Positions 25,412 through 37,574 of a DNA stretch of 64,000 nucleotides are shown here, piece by piece. Each line of letters opens with the position of its first letter. The first letter of the stretch is position 1. The translations under genes were made by a program, and so were the position numbers. Source of the DNA: Ustulina deusta (lineage: Eukaryota > Ascomycota > Sordariomycetes > Xylariales > Xylariaceae). The stretch is taken from assembly GCA_023159155.1 (NCBI GenBank), contig JAJNNX010000049.1, positions 124,001 to 188,000 of the forward strand, read 5' to 3'. A model generated the notes under the pieces. It was not told the origin of the DNA. It made no database searches and was given only the letters and a program-made list of their open reading frames with translations.

Positions 25412-25631
25412 AGTTACGGCTAGCTAGCTAGCCTATTGACCCCTTATTAATAAAGGAACCTATAGGTAGCACGGGCCACCTATTGCGCATACAACTATCT
25501 AACCGTACATATATAAATCTTTTTATATATTATTTGTACTTAGTTTCCTTTTTTTTTTTTTTTTTATGATTAATATATATTTGGAACCCCAACTAGGAGC
25601 CTTACCTCTTAAAAGGACACCTGCCATAACA
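25412..25631 (+). repeat. 3' LTR of nested Ty3/gypsy element 1
   Basis: About 220 bp. Compared with the 5' LTR, the differences I see in the well-aligned first 140 bp are almost all transitions, e.g. CTGG to CTAG and CCCACTG to CCTATTG. It ends CCATAACA followed by CTAAC. Confidence 0.85.
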
Positions 25632-26170
25632 CTAACTATAAATAGCTAGTTTATAATTATATTAAAATTTTAAAATAATATTTTAATATATTTATATATA
25701 TATAGTCTAAAAGCTAAAATATAGCACTTTTATAATTAGCTAGTATTTTAGTATAAATAGAAATATTAAAACAACTAATATTAATATTAATAAAAATATA
25801 ATTAATAATATTTTTATATATAAAAATAATAAAAAAAAGTAAATTTTTTGCTAAGTTATTTTTTAAAGCAACTTTATTAGTAGTTTTTAATAAGTATTCT
25901 AACTATAGCGCTAATACTATAGCAAATATTTATATATTTATTTAATTAAACAAAAAAGTACTATAGTTTTAATAAAAAATAGTTTTTATAGCAAAAATAA
26001 TACTTTTAAAAAACTTAAAACTATTAACAAAAGCTATTTAAAATATATAGCTTATAAAAATAAGCTAGGTAATTAAAATAATTAATCTAGTAGTATAAAA
26101 CAAGCTATTTAAAAAATAAAGCATTAAAATTATTAAACAAATTTTATAAGCTTAAATAGTTAAACTTTCT

Positions 26171-26334
26171 AAAAAATAAATAATATATATTATTTCTTAA
26201 GTTTTAATATTTATAACTAATTATATATTAAGCACTTTAATAAATATTATATAAAAAATAAATAATATATATTATTTCTTAAGTTTTAATATTTATAACT
26301 AATTATATATTAAGCACTTTAATAAATATTATAT
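26171..26334. repeat. Perfect 82-bp tandem duplication inside LINE copy 1
   Basis: Two adjacent 82-bp units (26171-26252 and 26253-26334), each starting AAAAAATAAATAATATAT and ending ATATTATAT, are identical by eye, with the first bases of a third unit following. Confidence 0.88.
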
Positions 26335-28850
26335 AAAAAATAATAATAATAAAAATTAAAATATAAATAAGCGCTATTTTAATTAATATTTATATATTTT
26401 ATAAAAAAATAAACTTAAAAAGTTTAAATTATTTTTAACTAGTAAGCTTTTTTATAAAAAAAATAAATAAGTCCAGGTTATCCGGCATAACCTAAAATAT
26501 TAAAACTACTATATATTAAAATACTATAACTAAAAACTGCTTTATAAAAATTGTAACGTCTAACTAGATATTTATAAATTAATAAATAATAAAAAATATA
26601 TAGTACTACTAAAATATATAAATTACTATAGTTTATATTTAGTAAGCTATAAAAACTGCTTTGCAAAGCTATAGAAAATTAATAAAACTATTGTTTTAAT
26701 AATACAAGCTAAATTAAAAGCAATCTAAAAAACAAGCAATAAAAATTATAATAATAAATATTAATTATTTTTAACCGCTATAAACAAATAAAAAAAAAAA
26801 GTAATAAGCTAGCTAAAATAATAAAGCAGCAGTAATAAAAAAAAAACCTTTTTTATACTAAAAAAACAAATATAAAATAAATCAGATGTAGTTGCAACCT
26901 TTATTTTTTTTGCTTTATTTTTAAATAATATATTAAAAAAAAAAAAAGTAAAAAAAAAAAAAAATTTATTATTACGCTTCTAATAATAATCTAACTAGTA
27001 ATACTAGTACTACTATTAGTAATATTAAAAATATTAGCAAAAAAATTTATAAATAAATATAGCACTTTAAAACCTAAAAAAATAAAAAAAATATTATAAT
27101 AAATGCTTAAAAATATATAAAAAACTTATAGATTTATTATTAGGTCCGGAAACAAAAGTATAAAAAATAATATAATAATATAACTAAACAATACTAAAAA
27201 AAAATAAACGCTCCGGAACTCTAAATAATAAAAATAATAACCCAAAATATTAAACATAAAACAAACAACTATTTAATCTTTTTATAGAAGTACTAAAACA
27301 AAAAAATAAATATTATAATAATTATAAAGCTATAAATAAATAAATAAAAAAACAAAAAATATAAACATATTATAAATATAATAATTATAAACTAATAAAC
27401 ACTTAGGATATAAAAAAAAGTAATAAACCAAAAGTAATAATATATATTAAAGTATAAAAAAACTTTATAATAAAAAAAAAAGCTTTAATATATTATAAAA
27501 TACTAAATATAAATATAGTAATTAAATATATTATAGTACTAAAACTACTTAAAAACTGCTTAGTAATAAGCAACCTAAATATATAATACTTAAACTAAAA
27601 GCCTAAAGTTACTACACTATATAACAAACAATAAATCTTAGAATAGTTAGCAAAAATAAAAATATATTTTATAAATATACTAAAAAAAACAACTTATAAA
27701 ATAAGGCATATTTTAAATGTTTTTTTTTAATATCTTTTTTATTAAAAGCTATATAATAAAAAAACTAAAAACCTTTTTAAATTATAAATTGCTATAAACT
27801 ATATTGCTATAGCAGGGCCCTATTTATTACTTAAATAGATTATTTAAAATAGTTATTAAAAAAAAAGACCTAGAATAGCTATAAGACCTAGTAAAAATAA
27901 GAACTAATATATTATTAAAAATTAAAAAAACTACTATACTAAAAGAGGTAAAAAAAGCTATAGAAGTACTATTAACTTTGGTAACTAAATATATAAAAGT
28001 TATTAGAACTAAAAAACATAAGTAAAACAAATCTATACTATAATAAATAAATAAATATATAAGAATATAAATAAAATATAAAAGGTTATTTAATATTAAA
28101 AAAATAAAAATAAATAAAAAATAGCTATTAATAGTAGTAAAAAAAATAAAAACAAACTATTAAAAAATAAAAATTAATAATATATAAAACAATAAAAACC
28201 TAATAGTAATTATTAATTAGTATAAATAAAATAAAGCAGTTAAAGTTTTACTTTTTATAAATAAAAAAAAAGTTATAATTAAAGTAAAAAAAAAAGTTAA
28301 ATATTTTATTAGAAGTATTTTTAAAAAATTTAATATAAATAATAATTTATTAGTAGTAAAAGCTTTAGAACTAGACAAATAGGTATAGTTACCCTAAAAT
28401 ATTAAAGTAATAATAAAAAAAGCACATAAATATACTATAAAAATTACTTTAATATTACTAGAAATAGACTTAGTAATAATTAAGCTTTTAAATATTGTAT
28501 AGCTTATAGTAAAAGAATACTACTAATAACTTCTAAAAAAATACTTAAAATATAATATTTTTTTAAAAGTCTAAAAATAAGCTAATATAGTTATATTGCT
28601 TAAAATAAACAAAATAGACTTTATATTATATAGGTTTTAAAAGCTAATTGTTTTACTATTTTATATAAAAAAAGAGCTTAAAAAATTTATAATAAAAAGA
28701 ATAATATAAATAGCGCTAAAAATAGGCCTAATAAATTTATAATATATAAAAACTATACCTGAAAAGTTTACTACTAACTTAATAGCTAGCTTAGTATATA
28801 ATATAAATTTAGCTTTTATTAATAAAATAGTAGCTATATTAATTATTTTT

Positions 28851-28871
28851 AATATATAAAAAGTGTTTAAT
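28851..28871 (+). other. LINE reverse transcriptase motif A with both Asp codons mutated
   Basis: Codons AAT ATA TAA AAA GTG TTT AAT align with D-V-Q-G-A-F-D of LINE RT. The Asp-to-Asn, Gln-to-stop, Gly-to-Lys and Ala-to-Val changes are all explained by C-to-T or G-to-A changes. Confidence 0.7.
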
Positions 28872-31479
28872 ATATTGCTAAAAAATAAACTTTTAACTAG
28901 AATAACTAAGCAAAGCTAGTTTATAATAACTATTAAAATTATTAAGAGTTTTTTAATAAGTTATATATTTATAATATATCTAAAAAATATAGTAATAAAT
29001 TTAAAAAAAAATAGCTTATAGTATGCGATAAGGTTTTCTAGTATTATTAATGCTATATATGCTATACTTATATAAACTAGTTAGAAATAACCCTAGCAAA
29101 TAGAGGTATATAGATAACCTGGCAGTTTTAGCCCTAAAAAAAACCTTAAAACAAAGCAAATATAAAACTAAAAAATAAATTAATAAGATTTTTAAATATA
29201 GCTAAACTAATAAAATAGTATTTATTTCTAAAAAGATAAAAATTATTTATTTTATAAAAAGTTAAAGTATAGTTAATCCTATAATTAAACTTAGTAATAG
29301 AATAGTAATAATGTTAGTTTTTTTAGTAAATCTTTTAGAGCTATAAAAAGCTTTAGTATTATAATAGCTAAAAGTTTTTTTAAATAAAAAACTATAATTT
29401 TAATGCTATATAAAAAAAAAAGTAATAAAAGGACTAAAAATAGCTAACTATATTAGAGCTATTTTAGCTATAATAAAAGGCCTTTTAGTAGTAGGCCTTT
29501 ATAAAATAATAAATATAGTTCTAATACTAGTATTTTTATATAAATATAAAATATAATATAAAAAATAAGAAAAACTAGTAAGCAAAATAGTAATAAATAA
29601 GCAGCTAATAGTTAGTATAAAGCTAGGCAGATATATATAAGTAATTTAGAAAATATTTTTAAAAGTAGCAAAAGAAGTGCTACTTATATAAAAAATGTTC
29701 TTTAAATACGCTTTTTTTATAATTAGCAGAATACTAATAGTAGAAATAGCTTCTAAATAGGCATAATATAAGTATGCCCTTAAAATAAAAACAATATATA
29801 AACAATATTTATTAGTAGTTAGGTTAATACTAAAAATAATATAATAAAAAAAAAAGCTGGCTAATAATAATAAGTATATATTAATTTATAAATAATAGCT
29901 AGAATATTGCTAAATATTAAGAGAATAATGCTATACCTACCTAGATTTTTAGAAAAGTTATAAAAAAATCTTATAAATAATATAAATAAAAAAACAGTAA
30001 TAAAAATATTTAAAAAATAGTTTGCTAATAAATTAGTATTTAATATAACTATATTTATAAATAGCTTAAAAATAATAAATAGTTTTAAGTATAAATATGT
30101 TTTATATAAAAAATAAATATTAATTATAAAAAAATATAAAAGCTTATATTTTTATAAAGTAATATTTAATATAAAAGCACTTAGAACCTTTAAAAAGCTA
30201 TAAAAAGCTATTTAATAATATTTAATTAATATTATAGTTATATTTTATATAAATAATATAACTACTTTATAATATGCTTAAAAAATATATTAATAATATT
30301 ATAATAAGTTTTTATAAAAATATATAAACTTATAAAATAATATAATATTAAAATATATTAAAGCTTAAAGTATTATAAAATTAAAAAAAATAAACAAACG
30401 GATAAAATAGCAAAGCTTAAAATAAAAAAAAAGCTTTTGGATTTAGAGTTAAGCTTTATAGCAGCTAGTTTTAAAAAAAATATATACTAAAATATAAAAT
30501 AAATAATAAAAAAATAACAAAAAAATTAAAATATTAATATTTTAAATAGTTTTAAAATAATAAAAATTAAATATAGGCTTAAAAAATACTTAGAAATATT
30601 ATATTTACTTAAAAAAATCTTAAGCTAGTATTTAAATATTATATTAGTTTATAAAAACTATTACTAGTATTATAAAAAGTTTAATTATTATAAAACAAAA
30701 ATCTATTATATTTGTATTTTATATTTTAAAAAGAAATAAAAAAAAGGCTTAGAGCATATAGTATATTGCATAGCTACTAAAGCAAACAAGTTAAAATAGC
30801 TTAAACTATTTAAGCTGGCTATAAAAAATAACAGTATAAAATAGTCCAAAAATAGCTAGCTAATAAAATTATATAAATTTGATTTATAATATATAATAAA
30901 TAAATAAAAATATTAGTAATAGCTAATATAAAACTTTATAGCGTTTTAAAACTTTTGCTAAACAATAAGCTATTATAATAAAATATATCTGCTTTTTTTA
31001 AAAAAAGTAGTACTACAAAAAAAAAAACGCAAAAAAAAAAAAAAAAAAAAACTAAAAATAGCTATTTTTTAGGCCCTAAACTAATAAACAAAAAAATATT
31101 AGTATGCTAAAAAAATACCAAAAAAAAAAAAAATACTTAAAAAATAATAAAAACAACAAAAAAGCTATTTATATAGCATAGCTCTAAAACTTGCTAATAT
31201 AAACAAAAAAAAACTTATAGCAAGGGCAAAAGCCCAAGCCAACCAATACTACTAAAGACTAGCAACATATAAAGCCTACAAGCCTAGCTTAGCGGATCAG
31301 AATATAGTAACTACAAGCAATAAAATAATAAGCTTACAAAAGTATGGTCTAGCATTTTGCCTAACTTCTAGATATAGAACACCTACTATATTTAAAAATA
31401 GGTAGAGCTTGTCACGTCACAATACCCCTAGGGAGGTCCTGCGATATGGAGCCTAGGCACCCCGCACTGACGTTAAACA

Positions 31480-31503
31480 AATCAATCAATCAATCAATCA
31501 ATC
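31480..31503 (+). repeat. (AATC)6 tail of LINE copy 1
   Basis: Six AATC units at the 3' end of the LINE. The same repeat, as GATT, marks the 3' ends of copies 2 and 3. Confidence 0.9.
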
Positions 31504-31517
31504 ACTATCGTATTTGC
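31503..31517. repeat. Target-site duplication of LINE copy 1, right
   Basis: CACTATCGTATTTGC, matching 18349-18363 at 14 of 15 bases. Confidence 0.85.
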
Positions 31518-31967
31518 GAATAATTTTATTGCGTTCAATCCACCAGCCAGAATTACCGCGTTATATTCAGTGATACACATGGAAGTTTATGGTTAAGCCT
31601 ATCTCTATCTGGATGAGCGTGACTACTCAATAATAGGGTTGCCCCCAAGTTGACCACACCATCCATTTTAGTTGCATTCGCAATTCCACAAATTAACAAA
31701 TTATTTAGCACTCTATGTAGCCCATCAACACTCTATATGCAGTTACCCTATATTGTAACTCTCTGTCAAGTATGTGACACTTGAGTTCCCCACCTTCCCT
31801 TCGGTCGTACGTATGTAGGATCTATGTAACAACCCCTCACCATCTATTTACCTCGGACCATAATAGTGATTCAAGAACTTTGCCACTCTGGCCCGATGTT
31901 TCTCGCTTTCTATTTCTAATGACGTTAGTAGATTTAAGACATTTCTGTTCCTGTTTACTTGAATTCC
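31518..31967. other. Flank of LINE copy 1
   Basis: Ordinary composition returns abruptly after the duplication. No supported gene; it may contain the former promoter of the following decayed gene. Confidence 0.5.
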
Positions 31968-32563
31968 ATGATGACGTCTCAGGAGCTATCTATGGACCAG
32001 GCGAGTCATCAACCCACGGTTGTTTTTCGTGCCTTCATTAACACCAGAGCGCACCACAGAACAGCCTCGATTTGATCGCAAGCGGAAAACCACTCCGGAT
32101 TGCGGTATTCTTGAGGAAGGGATCCCCACTCTACTCCAAGAAGGCTCTCGTCGCCCCATGGGACGGAGTCGTTCCAGCGGTCTGCTCAACGCTCAAGGTT
32201 AACCAAGACCAGGCCAAGCTCATGGCCGTTCAGAAACTCGATAAGTTGACCGTTTTTGCACTTGATCTTCGCCACGACAAGTACGACTGGGCCACGGCCC
32301 ACATTATCGTCGACCTCCCTGTCATCCTCGTCAACTACGGGAAAACCACGACATACGTGAAGCGGGTGTCGAGGCCGTTCCGCTCCCGAGTTAATAACTA
32401 CGTAGCCGACCAACACGAGCTGCATGGGTGGGGGGCACATCCACCGTACTTCGAAGACCAATCTAGGACGAGGAAGGGCTGGCCGTCGTATGGGAATCCG
32501 CGGGATTTAACTCCTATGCCAATATTACAAGTCTTGGAACAGACGGATCATGGTGAAAAGTAA
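31968..32563 (+). pseudogene. Hypothetical protein gene with one frameshift
   Basis: An ATG at 31968 opens MMTSQELSMDQASHQPTVVF and runs to about 32046. The frame then needs a one-base shift (about 32045-32060) to continue as NSLDLIASGKPLRIAVFLRKG through ALVAPWDGVVPAVC and DLPVILVNYGKTTTYVKRV to a TAA at 32561-32563, about 196 codons in all. No GT donor lies at the switch, so an intron does not explain it. The long second frame has a balanced composition, as expected of a real protein, and similar soluble proteins of unknown function occur in fungi, but I recognise no domain. It begins 450 bp from the LINE insertion. A sequencing error could give the same picture. Confidence 0.55.
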
Positions 32564-33358
32564 GCGATAATTATACCGGACGGACAAGATATCTCGAGAG
32601 GAAGGTGTCTGAACCACTGTGCTAGTCAACGAAAGTACCATCTACTTCTACCTACGCTCCCTTTGCAGCTATTCTGATACCCCGCTTCGTTTCGCTCCGT
32701 GCGCATATCAATGTTCTTGTATTACTAGATACTGCTGCCGTTTCCATTGTCTTGCTCCTACTCTACGCTTGAGCAGACTGCCTTGATTGGGATGGGTGGC
32801 TGAACTTCATTGGTTCGGGACGTAGCCACCTTGGTGGAGAAGTATTCCTTGGAAAGTATAGGTCGTAAATGGTATGGGACGGGGCGTTATATTTTTGTAT
32901 CACAAAACTGTCCGTCCTGGAGACTTCCGTACCAACTCTTCATCTATTTGTATAGAAGGTATACGACTCTTCTACTCAACTAGAACTGAGACTTTGAGTG
33001 TATTGCCACCTTCTGACATCGCCCCATGTTTGAGGTTGAGTTACCAGAGATTGGATATTTCTGCAAATATTGAGGCTATCGTAGTTGCCTAGGTGGAGAA
33101 GAATCATTGTTTCGCAATCATAGGGCATGCAATCACCAAGGTAGTAGGTTGATTAAGCTTTATGCGTACAAAGACCCGTGATGGTGGTGGTGGTGGATCA
33201 ATAGTCTGGGTTGGGGTTGTACAGTGGAGTGTGGGTCATGTGATAACATGTGACAAGACCCGTCTCTGAAATGTGATAATATCTTACGGCTTAAATCCTC
33301 CGTGCAGTTAAACAAACATATACTTAAGACTTTAACCGTAGCCTCCACACTCTTATTC
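32564..33358. other. Intergenic region
   Basis: Lies between the 3' ends of two convergent decayed genes. Only short frames are seen, including one with a poly-His run from a GTGGTG repeat at 33180-33197, which is a chance frame. Confidence 0.55.
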
Positions 33359-35003
33359 TTAGTATGCCCAATACTTTCCAATGTCTCTGATATCATCAGC
33401 CAAGCCGGCTGGATTATCTAGCCCAGGAAAATGGCCACCAAACTCTCGAACTTCAGACAATGTTAGTCGACGTCTATAGCAGAATATAGGAGACTATCAT
33501 ACGACTTACACTTATAAGACACCAAATTCCCGACTGCAGCAACATCTTCCTTTGGCCAGAATCCAATGTTGTATTTGAAGGTCGTAAACAGAAGAGGCGC
33601 ATCAGTCCGTACTTTCACGTTGGAGTAATCGGTCGGTTGGAACCCACCTGGGTTCTGGGCATAAATGTAGACGGAAGAAACGAAGGACCTGGTTAGATAG
33701 TAGAGCGATACTTCGTGCAGAATCTCATGGTGTGTCAAGAGAGAGGGCCCGGTTCCTTGGCGCGGATCAGACCCTGAGCTGTTATTAGACATGAGCGGTG
33801 CGATGGCTAAAGGCAGGCGAACCCACAAATGATAAATTTCTCGCCGATCCAAGCTAACTGGCCGACAGGGTTATCGTACAAGGCGAGACCGATGGTGTTA
33901 GGCTGTCCCGTGTCAGTTAGCACCCAGTTCTGAAGTATAGAGAGAAAGGGAATAGCCATACCTTGGTGGCCTGTTCAACGAAATATCCGTTACCTGCCGC
34001 TGTCCAATCAGCGCTTCTCTGCTGGGTAACCGCCTCTCCAGGGGACAGCGTGATGTTTCTTGCTGCTGTTGGTGGTTCAAACGGCAAAAAGTTCACGTGG
34101 AGGGCTCGGACGGTCGTGTTGAACTGGTCGTACATAGAATACCCGATATCTGAGCCCCAGTCGGTTCCATGGACAGCATAGCGCTGGTATCCCAGGGCTT
34201 GAGTCATAAGCTTATCGAACACGCGGGCCGAATCCTGGGCGGTCCAGGCTTTAGTTGGAGGGGGGGATGAAAAGCCAAAGCCTGGAAGCGACGGTATCAC
34301 CACGTCAAACGTGGTATTTGCAGTCTTCCCTTTTGGCTGAGATTTCGGTGCTAATAGATCTATCAAGGGCGCCATTTCGAGAAATGTGCCCGGCCAACCG
34401 TGCAGCAAGATTATAGGAATTGCGTCCGGGCTTCCGGATACCTCGTGGACGAAGTGTACTGCGATAGTTAAAAGTTAGTAATTCCCTTTCTTGTTCGACT
34501 CTATACTTGTCTCAGGAGTCCAAAGCTCTCCGCACATGTATATAACAGGACCAGGGCATATCTACTCTTGGCCGCATTCAAAATAGGACGTATATAGCTT
34601 CACACATCACTCACCATCTATACCTTCAATTTTGACGGTGAAGTGATGTAACCTGCCACGAAGCAAGCCTCACCATCGCCAAAGCTCGGGCTTGGAAACT
34701 CTCCATACTCATTAATGGAAGCTTGCTCCTCGTCCCACTTGAAGGTAGTGATCCATTCCTTCTGTAAGTCCTTAAGTGTCTGTAGCGAAATTCCGGTCGA
34801 CAGGGTATCGTGCTTTCACGGGCTGCCGCGAGTTCGTATAATAGAAGCTGAGTATTCCTAATTAAGTCGAGCATGTGCGGTACACGTTCTAAAAGATTAA
34901 CTTTAAAAGAGTTGACTCGAAATTGTTGTGTCGGAACCGCATTGGTAGGCAACCCAAAAAGGGTTAGACCCGAGAGCAGAAGACGGAATAGAGTTGTCGA
35001 CAT
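33359..35003 (-). pseudogene. Secreted epoxide hydrolase (EHN-type alpha/beta hydrolase) with one probable frameshift
   Basis: Reverse-strand exons 34700-35003, 34615-34652, 33962-34458, 33823-33902, 33510-33778 and 33359-33450 rebuild an almost full epoxide hydrolase. A signal peptide (MSTTLFRLLLSGLTLFG...) leads into an EHN domain ending FTVKIEGID and VHFVHE. Then come oxyanion motif HGWPG, nucleophile Asp in GTDWGSDIGYS, lid region, IGLALYDNPVGQLAWIGEKF, and the His loop GGHFPGLDNP before the stop. All exons after the first keep phase. Exon 1 is one base out of phase: the frame ends in NTQLLLYELAA and resumes as KHDTLSTGISLQTLKDLQKEW, with the switch near 34810-34830 and no intron fitting. 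The 46-47 bp introns with donors GTTTCC and GTTCGC are weak, which may also reflect decay. If the shift is a sequencing error, the enzyme is complete. Substrate unknown. Confidence 0.72.
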
Positions 35004-35622
35004 CTTGGGAGCATAAGGACTTGGTTGAAGCTATCAGCAACTCTTAACAAACTTATAATATACAAAAGATTAGGTATATTTTATTAACAGCAAGATATTG
35101 TGTATATTTACTCTTTTCCAAAGCAATTGGTAATGTTGGGAGGGAGTTGATTGATAAGCTGTCGAATGGTGCACAATAAGCACGTCTTCAGTCGAGATTT
35201 GTAAGCTACGCCCTATCGTCAATTGTTGGATTTAGCACATAGGAGGTAGTGGTAAAGTGCTAATCAGCACTGCATGGCAAGATCACTTGGTTATATAAGC
35301 ACTATAGCTTAGCAATATAGCGTCTTCTACTACTATACATATATATGTTCTTTGTCCATATCGTGACACAATCATACCATGATTGTCTCTGTCTACTGAT
35401 TTTATTGGGTGGTCGTACTGCTGGCTACATTAGGGGTATGGGTGATTGGGGATTGAGGGGAGGGGGGATTTCCCCCTTGGTGTATATGTGTGTGCCCGCG
35501 CTCTTTCGCCAGTTCATTAGTCGCACCAAGAGCTCCGATTTCCGTCACCTTCTCACTCGTTTTGGCCAGAGACAATATAGGACCGCGGTCGCGTCTGGCA
35601 TAGTGAGTCTAGTTATGCATTT
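35004..35622. other. Intergenic region
   Basis: Likely promoter of the epoxide hydrolase on the left and 3' flank of the 399-aa gene on the right. Moderately AT-rich around 35040-35130. No gene supported. Confidence 0.5.
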
Positions 35623-36871
35623 CTATTTATATTTCGTATCGTCCAGCGGCCAGAAGGGAGATGAGGGTGTGATATTTTTCAGCCTTTCTAGGGCAGCCGC
35701 CACGGCTGCTTCGTCTCGCGGAGTACCGTTCTCATATGCTTCCATGGTATGGAGGAGGAGCCAGTTGTCATCTTCGACTTCGGGGAAATCTACCGGGGCC
35801 CGACGATAATCAGGACGAACAAACCATGCGGGAAGCCTGCTGTCGTATTTATCTCTGAAAATGTGGAAGTACTTGGTTGCGTGATATCGATAGTAGCGGG
35901 GTCTGTTGAGTTTGGAGGCCCGGATGGGTAAGGGACACTCGGCAGCTGCACTTGGATCTGACAGCAAGAAATTGATTAACTTATCGAGCTGGTCCGCCGT
36001 GGGGGAATACATTGTCGATGGTCCCGGAGAATGACTGGGGTCTAACCAGATCTCTTTGCACTCGGTCTCAGACTCTCCTCGGTCGAGAAGCACCACGCCT
36101 CCGAAGATCTTCGACTCAGCCCAATAACCAACTACATCAGGAAGACCGCGCGGATACTGCTCGTGATCGCGGTACGAATGATGGTAAAATACAGTCGGGG
36201 GCTCTGCTTCCATATACTGGTACCGCTCGTCCCCAGCAGCCTTCAATCGGTGCTGTTCAGCAACCCAGGCTTCGTACGCCTTCCTGTGCTCGTTCTCCTC
36301 GTTTATTTCAAACAAAAATGCAGAGATCTGATGACAGGCTACTGCCAACATCTCAACAAGGCGAAGGCCGAAAGCGCGGCTATTGGGCTTCGCATCTTGA
36401 TATCCCTGCAAGAGTGCTGGGCTAAATCTGAGGGACATGACATCGAATGCAGACTGAAACTCGCGGGTTTTCTCCAGAGAACCGGGGCATAGGTCCTCAT
36501 GTGCCCTCACTGGATGGTCCTCAGGCGTGCCAAAGTGAGATTGGGAAAACGACAGATGTGTCGGTAACCCGTCAACGATCTGTGCCAGTGTGAATTCGGC
36601 GACTTCTGTTCGAAGAAGATTCAACAGGGCCAGATTGAGAATTTCCAGGTGCTCCAAATCTAGATTGTCTGGTGGCAGCGTTTCAGCCAGTGTTGCGCGT
36701 ACTGGAGGGGGCACAGGAGGGAGAGAGTCCGGGTCTATGCGCGCACGCATGGTTTGGCATGAGAGGTCGAAGAATATACTGACTTGTTAGAAACAAGAAG
36801 GTCGATCGAAGAGTGAGTCCCTGAGACGACTGAGTCCATGGAGGATTAGACATCTTTTGGAAAGAGTTCAT
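35623..36871 (-). CDS. Conserved-type hypothetical protein, 399 aa
   Basis: Two reverse-strand exons, 36784-36871 and 35623-36734, joined across a 49-bp GT-AG intron, give 399 aa. Without the intron the protein would start at an internal Met (375 aa). With it, the N-terminus reads MNSFQKMSNPPWTQSSQG and joins smoothly to NPDSLPPVPPPVRATLAETLP. The protein is soluble, rich in Leu, Glu and Pro, with helical stretches (LDLEHLEILNLALLNLLRTE) and an aromatic C-terminal half (RPRYYRYHATKYFHIFRDKYDSRLP in part). No known domain is recognised. It is one of the few genes between the two transposon blocks with no sign of damage. Confidence 0.75.
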
Positions 36872-37476
36872 TGGTTGGTTGAAGTGAAGTAAGTGAAGGC
36901 GCTTCGAATGCGGAGAAGTGGTACAGCCGTCAGCCGGGCTGCGCCGAGCGGCGCTAGAATTCGTCTTCTAATTGGACAAGGCGGCGCTACTTCGTACCTG
37001 GGTATAGCAATTAATTACTACTAAGCGGATCCACCCTTGGTGTATCCTCCAAGCGCGATCCTCTAGTACATTGCCAAGGAACTGTTGGTATATTCTACGC
37101 TAAGTCAGAAACCATGTTTCTATAATAGTCAGAATTCTTATAATATTAAACAATAAACTTCAAAAATATTTTTAGTACCTGCAGTTCAAGCATAGTATTT
37201 TAGCAGCTTATTTAGGCCTGATAACTTGGGCTTAATATGTACCACACGATAGGTGTGCAGTTCCAAAATATATAAAAATAGTTCTCGAAATGAATAGCGG
37301 AATGTGTGAAAGAAGTATGGTCCCAACACCGTCCTCCGCTTCGTAAACAATCATTTAAGTAGTAACCCACACATCACTAAATAAAACTAGTTATCAAATA
37401 AAGTGCCGGCAACTTACAAATAAATCTTTTGTCGGATAAGCACATTTCTCCGGGATATCTTTACCCTATCACCGGG
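36872..37476. other. Intergenic region
   Basis: Presumed promoter of the 399-aa gene, then moderately AT-rich DNA up to a LINE fragment. No gene supported. Confidence 0.5.
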
Positions 37477-37574
37477 TTGATTGATTGATTGATTCTGTTT
37501 AACGTCGGTACGGGGCGCATTAGCACCACTTCGTAAACCTCCCTAGGGGTATAGGACGTGGCAAGCTCTATCTA
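37477..37574 (-). mobile_element. 5'-truncated LINE fragment, copy 3
   Basis: Starts with four GATT units and then matches the 3' end of LINE copies 1 and 2: TGTTTAACGT, GTACGGGGC, ACTTCGTA, CTCCCTAGGGGTAT and CAAGCTCTATCTA in the same order and spacing. Weaker similarity may reach about 37650. The rest of the element is absent, as expected of 5'-truncated LINE insertion. It keeps GC-rich bases that are T/A in copy 2 (e.g. GGACGTGGC against AAACATAGC), so it looks closer to the ancestral sequence. I found no clear target-site duplication. Confidence 0.82.

Larger units (their letters stand above)
18848..25631 (+). mobile_element. Ty3/gypsy LTR retrotransposon nested in LINE copy 1, RIP-mutated
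   Basis: Two LTRs of about 220 bp (18848-19068 and 25412-25631) flank the element. The 5-bp sequence CTAAC (18843-18847, 25632-25636) is the likely target-site duplication. A polypurine tract AAAGGGGGGG precedes the 3' LTR. Gag zinc knuckle at 20845-20886 reads C-x2-C-x4-Tyr-x4-Tyr, where CCHC expects His and Cys, both changes explained by C-to-T or G-to-A. Reverse transcriptase YIDD is YINN at 22641-22652. The integrase SDRGPQF motif is recognisable near 24166-24190 as S-N-R-G-P-stop-F. The order gag-RT-integrase places it in Ty3/gypsy. Every frame is broken. It inserted 484 bp from the LINE 5' end, in the same orientation as the LINE. Confidence 0.88.
18364..31502 (+). mobile_element. Full-length LINE (non-LTR retrotransposon), copy 1, RIP-mutated, with nested LTR element
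   Basis: LINE sequence is 18364-18847 plus 25632-31502 (about 6.35 kb), split by a Ty3/gypsy insertion. The 5' end (CACCTTCCTTCC) aligns with the 5' end of copy 2 read on the minus strand from 57152. The 3' end is (AATC)n, also shared. A 15-bp target-site duplication flanks it. Translation near 28600-29100 follows LINE reverse transcriptase order. The core motif corresponding to DVQGAFD at 28851-28871 now reads N-I-stop-K-V-F-N, both catalytic Asp codons being changed to Asn. Further on, a segment near 29450-29520 reads RAILAIIKGLLVVGLYKIIN, resembling the post-RT region of Tad1-type elements. Stops are everywhere and the DNA is extremely AT-rich, so it is inactive. The clade assignment (Tad1-like) is from memory of the family and less certain. 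Confidence 0.87.

Noticed and set aside
33160..33396. Frame with a poly-His run
   Set aside because: Produced by a GTGGTG repeat and overlaps the last exon of the epoxide hydrolase.
36012..36492. Plus-strand frames of 137 and 109 codons
   Set aside because: Antisense to the 399-aa gene, with no independent support.
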